Shown: piece after piece, positions 9,066 to 14,751 of the stretch
Layout: the number at the start of each line of letters is the position of its first letter
How positions within the stretch are numbered: position 1 is the first letter of the stretch
Source: a virus
IMG/VR virus record: IMGVR_UViG_3300030389_002414
Location: 1-32,649 of that record
Length of the DNA: 32,649 bases
Direction: 5' to 3' (one strand)
Translations under genes and position numbers: made by a program
Notes under the pieces: model-generated
What the model saw: the letters and a program-made list of their open reading frames with translations, nothing else
Database searches by the model: none
What the model was told of the DNA's origin: nothing

Positions 9066-9427
9066 TAGTCTACCTCCACTCCAATCACTTCAATACTTGT
9101 TGTAACTTGTATTGGGTCGCCGTTTGCGCCAACAAGCTCATTAACCTGTCTTTCCTTCCAACCTGCTCTGGTCTTAAGCCAGAACATTTGTGCTGATGTG
9201 TTGCCGCCTTTTGCTTGTTCAAACAAACTTTTCGCTATCGTTGCGTTTGCGTCTATACGACCCTCATCTAATTCTTTTTTATAATATTTTACTAACGTAT
9301 CGGCAGAAATATCCATTTTACTTGCTATGTCCTCATGCGTAACTCCAACCGCCGACAACGTTCTTGCCATTGTTTTTTTTTCGGTAGTTGGCTCATGGGC
9401 CGGTCTGCCTCTGCTTGCACTTGCCAT
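9065..9427 (-). CDS. terS: Small terminase subunit-like HTH protein
   Basis: A 120-aa protein directly upstream of the large terminase, with a one-base stop/start overlap. It opens with a basic GRPAHEPT segment, then a helix-turn-helix at about residues 25-55 (VGVTHEDIASKMDISADTLVKYY) and a second block, ANATIAKSLFEQAKGGNTSAQMFWLKTRAGWKE. This layout matches DNA-binding proteins that precede terminase genes in many phages and serve as the packaging-site recognition subunit. The C terminus (residues 100-120) is beta-like. The ATG at 9427 has a GGAG 9 nt upstream. The function is inferred from family resemblance and position. Confidence 0.82.
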   Translation of the reverse strand: MASASRGRPAHEPTTEKKTMARTLSAVGVTHEDIASKMDISADTLVKYYKKELDEGRIDANATIAKSLFEQAKGGNTSAQMFWLKTRAGWKERQVNELVGANGDPIQVTTSIEVIGVEVD

Positions 9428-9443
9428 CTTTTATAACTCCGAT

Positions 9444-10634
9444 TTAATCAATTAACTTTGCTTTACTTCCTGTAAAATCTTCCCACCTTTTTACAATTAC
9501 ATCGCAATAAATTGGGTCTAACTCCATCAACCTTGCACTTCTGCTAACCTTTTCACAGGCTATCAACGTTGACCCAGAGCCACCAAAGAAGTCCATCACA
9601 ATAGAATTTTTATTAGAAGCGATGAGTAATTGGTTTTCTATAAGCCCGACTGGTTTTACAGTTGGATGTTCCTTTAAGTTTTCCCTTTTGTATTCTAGTA
9701 ATTTGGAATAAGAAACTCCCTGCACTCCGTTGTTAAAAATAGCGCTTTTTCGAAAAACTAAAAGATATTCAACATCTGGTCTATATTGACCACCCAACGG
9801 AATAGCATTTGGTTTTTTCCAAAATAAGATGTTAAAAGCATACTTGTTTTTTACCGCATATTGTAAATAATCTGGAACAAGATCCTTGTTGCAAAATATG
9901 TACGCACTCATGTTCTTCGGAGCAAAAACAGAAGGTAAAACTTCTAAAAATAATTTTGGGTCAAATTCACATAAATGTTTAATTCTATCTCCTGTTTTTT
10001 TTGCCGCTTTTCCTACTGGTTGATTAATTCCCCCAGTAACAACCATTCTATAGGGAGGATCCGTAAAAACCATATCGGCTTTTTCTCCTCCCATGATTCT
10101 TTCAATTTGCTCAACGCTCGTGGAATCTCCACATAAAAGTTTATGGTTGCCTAACTGATATAAATCACCCTCTTTTGTTTGTGCTTCTTCGTTTACCTCT
10201 GGGATTTCATCTTCATCGGTTAATCCATCCTTTGAGCCTTCGGAAAGAATCTGAGCCATTTCCTTCTCATCGAATCCGAGCAAACTTGTATCGAACCCAT
10301 CTTCTTCTAACCCTTTTAACTCTAACGAAAGTAACTCCTCATCCCAACCTGCATTTAAAGCAAGTTTGTTATCTGCAATAATATAGGCTTTTTTCTGGGT
10401 TTCCGTTAAATGCTCTAAGCGTACACAAGGAACCTCCGGCAATCCTAACTTTCGAGCCGCTAGTAATCTTCCATGTCCTGCAATGATTGTGTTTTTCTTA
10501 TCAATTAAAATAGGGTTGTTAAAACCAAACTCTGTAATGCTTGCCGCTACCTGACTAACCTGATTTTCTGAATGAGTCCGGCTGTTGTTTATGTATGGAA
10601 TTAATTTATCAGTTTTTAGCTTTTCGATTCTCAT
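9444..10634 (-). CDS. ParB-like nuclease domain fused to beta-class DNA methyltransferase
   Basis: A 396-aa two-domain protein. Residues 1-95 form a ParB/sulfiredoxin-like domain with IIAGHGRLLAARKLGL (50-65). An acidic linker (about 120-155) follows, then an N4-cytosine/N6-adenine methyltransferase with catalytic DPPY at 192-195, HPTVKP at 323-328 and the SAM-binding FFGGSGS at 349-355. DPPY before FxGxG marks the beta class. No restriction endonuclease gene is adjacent, so it is an orphan methylase. It may protect phage DNA from host restriction or mark DNA for packaging, the latter suggested by its place just upstream of the terminase genes. The target site cannot be read from the sequence. 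Confidence 0.93.
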   Translation of the reverse strand: MRIEKLKTDKLIPYINNSRTHSENQVSQVAASITEFGFNNPILIDKKNTIIAGHGRLLAARKLGLPEVPCVRLEHLTETQKKAYIIADNKLALNAGWDEELLSLELKGLEEDGFDTSLLGFDEKEMAQILSEGSKDGLTDEDEIPEVNEEAQTKEGDLYQLGNHKLLCGDSTSVEQIERIMGGEKADMVFTDPPYRMVVTGGINQPVGKAAKKTGDRIKHLCEFDPKLFLEVLPSVFAPKNMSAYIFCNKDLVPDYLQYAVKNKYAFNILFWKKPNAIPLGGQYRPDVEYLLVFRKSAIFNNGVQGVSYSKLLEYKRENLKEHPTVKPVGLIENQLLIASNKNSIVMDFFGGSGSTLIACEKVSRSARLMELDPIYCDVIVKRWEDFTGSKAKLID

Positions 10635-10646
10635 TGATACTCTTCA

Positions 10647-10919
10647 TCAACAATCCCACTTTTTTAACGCTAATGCTTTTCTCGTTGGGCGACCCTTTTT
10701 GTCTTTCATCGGGCCTTTAACTCCCGCCATTCTAGCACAAAATGATTTACGCCTAGCCGCCGCTTTTGGGCTTCTCTTCGCTTGTTTTGCAGACACAGGG
10801 GCTTTTAAGTTGCTTCCTGTCTCCCGGTTTATCTTTTCTCGACCTGCTTTCGTCAACCCGCCGCTTCTAGATTTATGCTTTCCAATCTTTAAACTAACAT
10901 TCTTTTTCGCCGCCATCAT
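10647..10919 (-). CDS. Small basic protein, DUF6321-like
   Basis: A 90-aa strongly basic protein. It contains the order GGLTKAGREKINRETGSNLK, a Lys/Arg-rich middle (RSPKAAARRKSFCARM) and GPMKDKKGRPTRKALALKKW, which matches what I know of DUF6321. This family occurs as short phage proteins and as a domain in bacterial proteins; its function is unknown, though the charge suggests nucleic-acid contact. The start overlaps the preceding stop as ATGA. It belongs to a run of Lys-rich small proteins that opens the late operon. Confidence 0.72.
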   Translation of the reverse strand: MMAAKKNVSLKIGKHKSRSGGLTKAGREKINRETGSNLKAPVSAKQAKRSPKAAARRKSFCARMAGVKGPMKDKKGRPTRKALALKKWDC

Positions 10920-11149
10920 CGAAACCTTTTTGTTTTAGCCGCCACCTTTTTAGGTTGTTTGCTAAATTGCTTGCCTGCCTTGTTTGCCTTGGCCTTGGCT
11001 CTATTCGTAGCGGCTTTTTCTGCGGCTGTAAGCGATTTCCATGCGGCTTTAGGCAAATACCTCTTTTTTCCTTTAGAGGGTTTGCCATCTGATGTTGTCC
11101 AATCTTGCTTAGTCCATTTTTTTAGCGACTTTTGTGATTTTTTAAGTGC
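10916..11149 (-). CDS. Basic protein, C-terminal half of a DUF5872-like unit
   Basis: A 77-aa basic protein: MALKKSQKSLKKWTKQDW, then KPSKGKKRYLPKAAWKSLTAAE, then a Lys/Ala tail (AKANKAGKQFSKQPKKVAAK). In the DUF5872-type proteins I know, this text follows a GKPGQWSxRKAQ block in one chain; here that block is encoded by the separate gene at 11357-11554. I chose the ATG at 11149. A GTG at 11191 would add 14 residues but lies deep inside the upstream gene. The ATG overlaps the upstream stop by 8 nt. Its role is unknown; DNA binding is likely from charge. Confidence 0.7.
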   Translation of the reverse strand, partial: ALKKSQKSLKKWTKQDWTTSDGKPSKGKKRYLPKAAWKSLTAAEKAATNRAKAKANKAGKQFSKQPKKVAAKTKRFR

Positions 11150-11360
11150 CATCTCTTTTTCCGTAGCTGTAGGCTTTCGTCCTAGCCTCACTCATAGGAA
11201 AAACCGGGTACCAAACCATCTGATGTTTTTTATTAAAAGTAATTTCTCTTTGTTTGTCTGTTAGAGGCGGATTTGGTGAACGTAGCACAACAATATTTGG
11301 GTCTGGTACAAATCTAAACTTCCCCGTCATATAATATTCTGCGTGTTTATATACTTTCAT
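11142..11360 (-). CDS. Unknown 72-aa protein between the two DUF5872 halves
   Basis: A protein starting MKVYKHAEYYMTGKFRFVPD, with a central PPLTDKQREITFNKKHQMVWYPVFPMSEARTKAY. It is mixed in charge and rich in aromatics, unlike its Lys-rich neighbours. The start overlaps the upstream stop as ATGA, and its own stop overlaps the next start by 8 nt, so it is tightly embedded in the operon. There is no signal peptide or membrane segment. I do not recognise the family. Confidence 0.65.
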   Translation of the reverse strand: MKVYKHAEYYMTGKFRFVPDPNIVVLRSPNPPLTDKQREITFNKKHQMVWYPVFPMSEARTKAYSYGKRDGT

Positions 11361-11554
11361 TTATATCCACCGCCCTTGGCCTTGTATTCTCTTGCAAGCA
11401 TTTGAGCCTTACGCCCTGACCATTGTCCCGGCTTGCCGCCCTTTGACCCTGCCTTTATCTTATTAAACAAAGCCTTTCTCATAGTCGGTTTCGTATAATT
11501 ACCTGCCTCATTAACTCTGCTTTTTGGTTTTTTTGCTTTTGTTTTTTTCGACAT
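11357..11554 (-). CDS. Basic protein, N-terminal half of a DUF5872-like unit
   Basis: A 65-aa protein starting MSKKTKAKKPKSRVNEAGNY and ending in GGKPGQWSGRKAQMLAREYK plus a Gly-rich tail. This GKPGQWS-RKAQ block is the recognisable first part of DUF5872-type proteins. The remaining part is found two genes downstream (10916-11149). The ATG at 11554 is preceded by AAGAAAG. A longer reading from 11602 exists but overlaps a better-supported small ORF. The protein is strongly basic and its function is unknown. Confidence 0.7.
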   Translation of the reverse strand: MSKKTKAKKPKSRVNEAGNYTKPTMRKALFNKIKAGSKGGKPGQWSGRKAQMLAREYKAKGGGYK

Positions 11555-11672
11555 TAGATGCTTTCTTATCAGGTTTAGGCCCATATGCAACTTTTTTATC
11601 AACCGGAACAGGTTTTTTACTCAGTAAGTATGCCTGCATTTTTGCTATGTCATCTTTTTTTAGGGTTTGCAT
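11511..11672 (-). CDS. Small Lys-rich ORF
   Basis: A 53-codon ORF read from the sequence. It begins MQTLKKDDIAKMQAYLLSKK and becomes almost entirely Lys/Ser/Pro toward the end. An AAGGA lies 5 nt before the ATG, a better ribosome site than that of the following gene. It overlaps the 236-aa gene by 23 nt and the DUF5872 N-half gene by 44 nt in a different frame. It could be one more basic protein of this cluster. Confidence is limited by the overlaps. Confidence 0.5.
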   Translation of the reverse strand: MQTLKKDDIAKMQAYLLSKKPVPVDKKVAYGPKPDKKASNVEKNKSKKTKKQS

Positions 11673-12360
11673 CTTCTTCCTTTGAATACAAGTTATTAAA
11701 GGTTACCTCTGGGTTCGTGTAGCTGTCATCTTGCTCTGCACAAAATGAATGATTGTTTGGTTTGAAATCTGGTCTACCTTCCCCTGTAATCCAATATGCC
11801 GGGCTAGTTACCCTGCACCTATTGTTAGGTATTGCAACAATGTTCCCTTTATATCTTCCCTCTGTGAGAGTGATAACGTGGCTTTGTTTATGTTGTGCAG
11901 GGTCTTCTGAAACTGTGCTTTGGGCATAGTCTACAGTAAAATGATAACGACCTTTGTACCAATCAGAGCCAATTTTACACAACCACGGGCTAGGTTTTAG
12001 CCTAGAGTATGATGTTACAGAATGATAATAACTGCTACAATCCCACGGCTGTACCAGATGCGTTGGCATTCTTTCAGGCCAATCATCTAACGGGATATCC
12101 CCAACCATAGAAATAATTGGCATTTTTGCCCAACAAGCCCCGCCATGAACATTTGGGGTAACTCCGTCATCTGCTTCATAACCAGTAAAAACAACATGAA
12201 ACGCTAAACACTTATCAGGCTCAGTACGCACCCCGCAAACGATAGCGTGGACAAACTCGCCTTTATATGTGTCCTCTAGCCCGTTTGTAAACTCTTTGCG
12301 AATCCATACCTTAAACAGCGGAATATTCTGCTCATATAGGTCGCTGTTTAGATACGGCAA
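11650..12360 (-). CDS. Conserved phage protein of unknown function (236 aa)
   Basis: A 236-aa globular protein, starting MPYLNSDLYEQNIPLFKVW, with GGACWAKMPI, HLVQPWDCSSYYHS, SPWLCKIGSDWYKGRY and ITGEGRPDFKPNNHSFCAEQ. I recognise this text as a conserved phage family, but no function is known to me. It is rich in Trp, Tyr, His and Cys with no membrane segment, and mixed alpha/beta is likely. It is the second gene after the late promoter and immediately follows a 43-aa basic protein. Its position upstream of the methylase and terminase suggests a packaging or capsid-related role, by inference only. Confidence 0.75.
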   Translation of the reverse strand: MPYLNSDLYEQNIPLFKVWIRKEFTNGLEDTYKGEFVHAIVCGVRTEPDKCLAFHVVFTGYEADDGVTPNVHGGACWAKMPIISMVGDIPLDDWPERMPTHLVQPWDCSSYYHSVTSYSRLKPSPWLCKIGSDWYKGRYHFTVDYAQSTVSEDPAQHKQSHVITLTEGRYKGNIVAIPNNRCRVTSPAYWITGEGRPDFKPNNHSFCAEQDDSYTNPEVTFNNLYSKEEDANPKKR

Positions 12361-12492
12361 TTATGCTCTTCTTTTTGGCTTTTTCATTGCTCTTAGTTTA
12401 GCCATTCTTTGCGCCATTGTCATTTTTTTTCCACCTGCCGCAGAACCCTTTTTCTTGCCGCCCATTGCAGAGCCTTTTTTCATTCCGACCAT
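12361..12492 (-). CDS. Very small Lys/Gly/Met-rich protein, first gene of late operon
   Basis: A 43-aa protein starting MVGMKKGSAMGGKKKGS, repeating the KKGSA-GGKK unit twice and ending AQRMAKLRAMKKPKRRA. I chose the ATG at 12492 because GGAGGT lies 6 nt upstream; a longer open frame upstream runs through the terminator hairpin and is not credible. It is the first gene after the late promoter and terminator. Histone-tail-like composition suggests nucleic-acid binding. No family is recognised. Confidence 0.7.
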   Translation of the reverse strand: MVGMKKGSAMGGKKKGSAAGGKKMTMAQRMAKLRAMKKPKRRA

Positions 12493-12504
12493 TTCATAAC
12501 CTCC

Positions 12505-12542
12505 AAAAAAAAACCCCGAGAAAACAAGGAGTAAACTCGGGG
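12505..12542 (-). terminator. Intrinsic terminator between late promoter and first late gene
   Basis: On the minus strand a CCCCGAG/CTCGGGG stem (12542-12536 with 12520-12514) encloses a 15-nt loop and is followed directly by nine T. It lies about 45 nt after the predicted late transcription start and a few bases before the GGAGGT of the first late gene. A strong promoter followed by a terminator before all late genes is the lambda Q/PR' layout. The loop TTTACTCCTTGTTTT is antisense to a ribosome-site segment of three early genes. Confidence 0.8.
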
Positions 12543-12594
12543 ATATACAGTAAAGATGGATGGGTAGGTTTTTAGGAGACACTTACCCACGTCA

Positions 12595-12624
12595 ATTTTA
12601 CCAATTTTTTTTTATTTTTGTCAA
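12595..12624 (-). promoter_or_regulatory. Strong sigma70-type late promoter
   Basis: Minus strand: consensus -35 TTGACA at 12624-12619, an 18-nt A-rich spacer and -10 TAAAAT at 12600-12595. Transcription would start near 12588 and run leftward into the late operon after crossing the terminator at 12542-12505. The leader also contains a TGGGTA/TACCCA pair (12589-12584 with 12566-12561). Confidence 0.72.
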
Positions 12625-12654
12625 GGTAAATAAATAAGTTTTTTTTATATTGAT

Positions 12655-12707
12655 TCAACTTGGTCAACTTGGTCAACTTTTTAACATGGCCAACTTGGCC
12701 AACTTAG
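12655..12707. repeat. Six 9-bp tandem units, consensus YCAACTTGG
   Basis: On the plus strand: TCAACTTGG twice, TCAACTTTT, a degenerate TAACATGG, CCAACTTGG and CCAACTTAG, with almost exact 9-bp phasing over 53 bp. The CCAACTTGG copies contain palindrome-like TTGGCCAA junctions. Next to it (12600-12654) the DNA is nearly pure A/T. It could be activator or repressor sites upstream of the late promoter, or origin iterons beside an AT-rich unwinding segment. Confidence 0.8.
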
Positions 12708-12741
12708 AATGAGAAATAACCCTCACCCCTTATTTCTCATT
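12708..12741. terminator. Perfect 12-bp inverted repeat after the 142-aa gene
   Basis: AATGAGAAATAA (12708-12719) and its exact complement (12730-12741) enclose a 10-nt loop that is G-rich on the minus strand. It abuts the stop codon of the minus-strand gene at 12743, so it probably ends the early leftward transcript. A run of T follows only on the plus strand (12741-12744), so strength on the minus strand is uncertain. Confidence 0.55.
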
Positions 12742-12742
12742 T

Positions 12743-13171
12743 TTACAACCATCTGTGTTTTAATCTATAACCATCGCCAAATAACTTGCGACTTGCAGAA
12801 TAAACAACGTGAAACCCCATATCCATTCCACCACCTTTTACTACACAACCATTGTATTTTTTATGTGGTTTGTAACCTAATAAATCCTGCAAAAACCAAT
12901 CAATACATATGATGTTATTGTCCTTAACTATATGAAACGAAATAACTCTTGTTGCTCCCGCACTACTAACGTGTCTTAAAATTCCCCATATAGTGATTTG
13001 TCCGTGAATGTAGTTGCAATAAAAACGCCCCAAATCTTCTGCTTTTTCTACCGACATTTTGGGGTTGTTATGAATTAAATAATCTCTAATTTCGCAAACT
13101 GTATCGTGTTCACCGTCATCCACAATAACCTCCGAATCGGGGTCTATTAACTTTTCTCCGCAATCTACCAT
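12743..13171 (-). CDS. Conserved protein with GGGMDMGFHVVY motif, unknown function
   Basis: A 142-aa protein. The first 55 residues are acidic and helical (VCEIRDYLIHNNPKMSVEKAEDLGRFY). The C-terminal half has RHVSSAGATRVISFHIV, GYKPHKKYNGCVV, GGGMDMGFHVVYSASRKLF and a terminal LKHRWL. I recognise this second part as a conserved family in phages and integrative elements (SSxGxxRVISxxI ... GGCGMDMGFHVVY). No biochemical role is known to me. Its start overlaps the previous stop as TAATG. It lies in the short leftward early operon after the divergent promoter at 13.5 kb, so it is probably expressed early. Confidence 0.75.
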   Translation of the reverse strand: MVDCGEKLIDPDSEVIVDDGEHDTVCEIRDYLIHNNPKMSVEKAEDLGRFYCNYIHGQITIWGILRHVSSAGATRVISFHIVKDNNIICIDWFLQDLLGYKPHKKYNGCVVKGGGMDMGFHVVYSASRKLFGDGYRLKHRWL

Positions 13172-13473
13172 TACTTTCTCCGCTCAATTAAATCTTGATG
13201 AATGGAAGACATTATTCTCATTGAATGTGCTAGTCTGCCCTCTTCAAAAAGTTTTTCAAAAGTATCTTCTGCAACTTTTTTTGCCATTTTCTTTTGCGCC
13301 CGAAACTGCCGTAACTCTTCTTGCGACTCAATTTGGCTTTCGACCCGTTTTATAAAATAACTAACGTAAATATTTTTATACAACTCTCGGATTTCTTCTC
13401 GCCACTCTTCCGACATTTGCCCCGCAGGAATATTGCACATTTCTGCCGCCGTAGCTTTATCATGCCCTTCCAT
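13171..13473 (-). CDS. Small helical early protein, unknown
   Basis: A 100-aa charged, all-helical protein starting MEGHDKATAAEMCNIPAGQM, with a coiled-coil-like centre (KRVESQIESQEELRQFRAQKKMAKKVAE). It is the first gene of the leftward early operon, directly behind a consensus promoter with -10 TATACT. The ribosome site AAACAAGGAG is identical to that of two other early genes and complementary to the loop of the late terminator. No family is recognised. Confidence 0.7.
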   Translation of the reverse strand: MEGHDKATAAEMCNIPAGQMSEEWREEIRELYKNIYVSYFIKRVESQIESQEELRQFRAQKKMAKKVAEDTFEKLFEEGRLAHSMRIMSSIHQDLIERRK

Positions 13474-13490
13474 ATTTTTCTCCTTGTTTA

Positions 13491-13531
13491 CTGTATAAAT
13501 CCAGTATACTACACTAGTTTATGTTTGTCAA
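13491..13531 (-). promoter_or_regulatory. Early leftward promoter with AGTATAC operator-like site
   Basis: Minus strand: -35 TTGACA (13531-13526), 17-nt spacer, -10 TATACT (13508-13503). The -10 lies inside AGTATACT, a perfect palindrome that also occurs beside the Cro-like gene at 17.06 kb. A related CTGTATA lies just downstream (13491-13497). This promoter drives the 100-aa and 142-aa genes and is likely controlled by the Cro-like protein. Confidence 0.75.
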
Positions 13532-13556
13532 TCTTTTTATTTGTTTGTATAACGAT

Positions 13557-13585
13557 TTGACTTTTTGTTTATAGTATGATACAAT
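13557..13585 (+). promoter_or_regulatory. Early rightward promoter
   Basis: Plus strand: -35 TTGACT (13557-13562), 17-nt spacer, -10 TACAAT (13580-13585). The spacer carries AGTATGATAC, related to the AGTATAC motif. It is divergent from the promoter at 13503-13531 and drives the two plus-strand genes at 13662 and 13891. Confidence 0.7.
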
Positions 13586-13661
13586 GTCTTATCAGTCAAG
13601 AATTTTTTGGTTGGTATGTTCTTTAACAATTCGGCGGGCTTGTATAAACAAGGAGAAGATT

Positions 13662-13850
13662 ATGTATGCACATGAACTTAAAACTTTTTTTAATACAGTA
13701 AAAGGTAAAGATGGGGAACGTAAGGTTTTGCTTTACGACCCAAAAAATGATGGAAACCATAAAGATATAACCGACTACCCGACATTGGAATATGAAGGGA
13801 TAGAAGGGCCAAACGGCGAAATTATTTTTACAGTAATTCATAGCAAGTAA
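13662..13850 (+). CDS. Small early protein, unknown (62 aa)
   Basis: A 62-aa protein starting MYAHELKTFFNTVKGKDGER and ending in an acidic beta-like part (YPTLEYEGIEGPNGEIIFTV). I chose the ATG at 13662 because AAGGAG lies 6 nt upstream; upstream in-frame starts fall near the promoter. The ribosome site contains AAACAAGGAG, shared with two leftward early genes. It is the first gene of a two-gene rightward operon. No family is recognised. Confidence 0.68.
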   Translation: MYAHELKTFFNTVKGKDGERKVLLYDPKNDGNHKDITDYPTLEYEGIEGPNGEIIFTVIHSK

Positions 13851-13890
13851 CTTTTAACCGCAAGCCCGCTGATCTTTACAGGAGATGGAT

Positions 13891-14325
13891 ATGTTTATCA
13901 TAAAAGATAATAAAAATATCGACCCATCTGTTTTTCTAAAAGTCGGAGAAACATTTGGTGGCTTTCGTGAGAAACAGGCGGTCGATAAAGCGTTAGAGTT
14001 TTTTTTCAACAATCTCCCAGTTTGGGATAAGTTTCATGATTTAAGTTTTTTTGTACTGGAACAGGAAGGGAAGGATAAACTCGGAGTTGCTTTCATATGG
14101 AATCAGTTGAGATGGTATGTTCATTTTGAATTGCGACAACGTGAGTTAGCGTTCAAATTAAATAATAATTACACGCCGCTATACGCTAGGGTTTTTAACT
14201 CTGCTTTAAAAAACAGTAATAGGGAAATGTTTTATAATGTTCGCAAAAGTTTGTTTAATTCAATTGACTTCAATGAAGCCGGAGTATTTTGGAGATACTT
14301 GCAACGTTTAAGGAAGTTTAAATAA
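13891..14325 (+). CDS. Unknown early protein (144 aa)
   Basis: A 144-aa protein starting MFIIKDNKNIDPSVFLKVGE, rich in Phe, Asn, Leu and Arg, with a basic helical C-terminal third (NSALKNSNREMFYNVRKSLF). I chose the ATG at 13891 because the AGGAG then lies at 6-nt spacing; the ATG at 13885 touches the AGGAG. It follows the 62-aa gene by 40 nt in the same operon. Its end overlaps the stop of the convergent minus-strand gene by 8 nt. No domain is recognised. Confidence 0.68.
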   Translation: MFIIKDNKNIDPSVFLKVGETFGGFREKQAVDKALEFFFNNLPVWDKFHDLSFFVLEQEGKDKLGVAFIWNQLRWYVHFELRQRELAFKLNNNYTPLYARVFNSALKNSNREMFYNVRKSLFNSIDFNEAGVFWRYLQRLRKFK

Positions 14326-14512
14326 TTTTAAACAATGGTTTCTTTTTGCCCGGTTGATCACGCCGGGCTACTTTCTTTTCTTTCACAAGAACCGCAATTC
14401 TGCTGTTGATGGTATGCTTTTCTGTATAATCTTGTAGCTCCTCAAAAATATCATCAACTGTGCTTTCGCCATTTTCCTGTAAATATTGAACAATTAACTC
14501 ACCTAGACTCAT
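14318..14512 (-). CDS. Small winged-helix-like protein
   Basis: A 64-aa protein starting MSLGELIVQYLQENGESTVD, with DIFEELQDYTEKHTINSRIAVLV and a basic wing-like end (KVARRDQPGKKKPLFKII). The order of three helices then a beta-wing resembles small winged-helix DNA-binding proteins. It is the last gene of the leftward replication operon, and its start overlaps the previous stop as ATGA. A regulator role is plausible but unproven. Confidence 0.65.
   Translation of the reverse strand: MSLGELIVQYLQENGESTVDDIFEELQDYTEKHTINSRIAVLVKEKKVARRDQPGKKKPLFKII
14348..14382 (+). terminator. Probable terminator of the rightward two-gene operon
   Basis: Plus strand: GCCCGG (14348-14353) and CCGGGC (14363-14368) form a six-pair GC stem with a 9-nt loop, followed by a pyrimidine-rich run (TACTTTCTTTTC). 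It lies 22 nt past the stop at 14325, inside the convergent gene. An AT-only palindrome, GTTTAAATAATTTTAAAC (14316-14333), covers both convergent stops just before it. Confidence 0.45.
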
Positions 14513-14751
14513 TTCTTTGCGTAGCTGTCTAAAACTGTTTTCTTTGTGACTTCCAATAATTCTAAAATGCTTTGTCGATTTTCGTCTTTCGCCTTCATCC
14601 GGAAATGACCTTTGCTATCTACATAAATAATTAAAAAATTATACTGATTGTTAAAATCTTTAGAAAGTTCTGCTAATTCTTTTGCCAACGGGTTATTCGA
14701 CGGTTGTTCGATATTCATTGGCGTTATCTCAAATTTTACTTCTTCACTCAT
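14509..14751 (-). CDS. Unknown 80-aa protein of the replication operon
   Basis: A protein starting MSEEVKFEITPMNIEQPSNN, with a helix (LAKELAELSKDFNNQY), a beta-like NFLIIYVDSKGHFRMK and a final helix. It overlaps the antiterminator-like gene by 8 nt and the next gene by 4 nt. There is no membrane segment or Cys. The family is not recognised. Confidence 0.65.
   Translation of the reverse strand: MSEEVKFEITPMNIEQPSNNPLAKELAELSKDFNNQYNFLIIYVDSKGHFRMKAKDENRQSILELLEVTKKTVLDSYAKK

Noticed and set aside
12493-12582. N-terminal extension of the 43-aa basic protein
   Set aside because: It would be translated through the terminator stem and T run; GGAGGT precedes the ATG at 12492.
12655-12707. Tandem repeat as a CRISPR array
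   Set aside because: Units are 9 bp with no spacers and no cas genes nearby.
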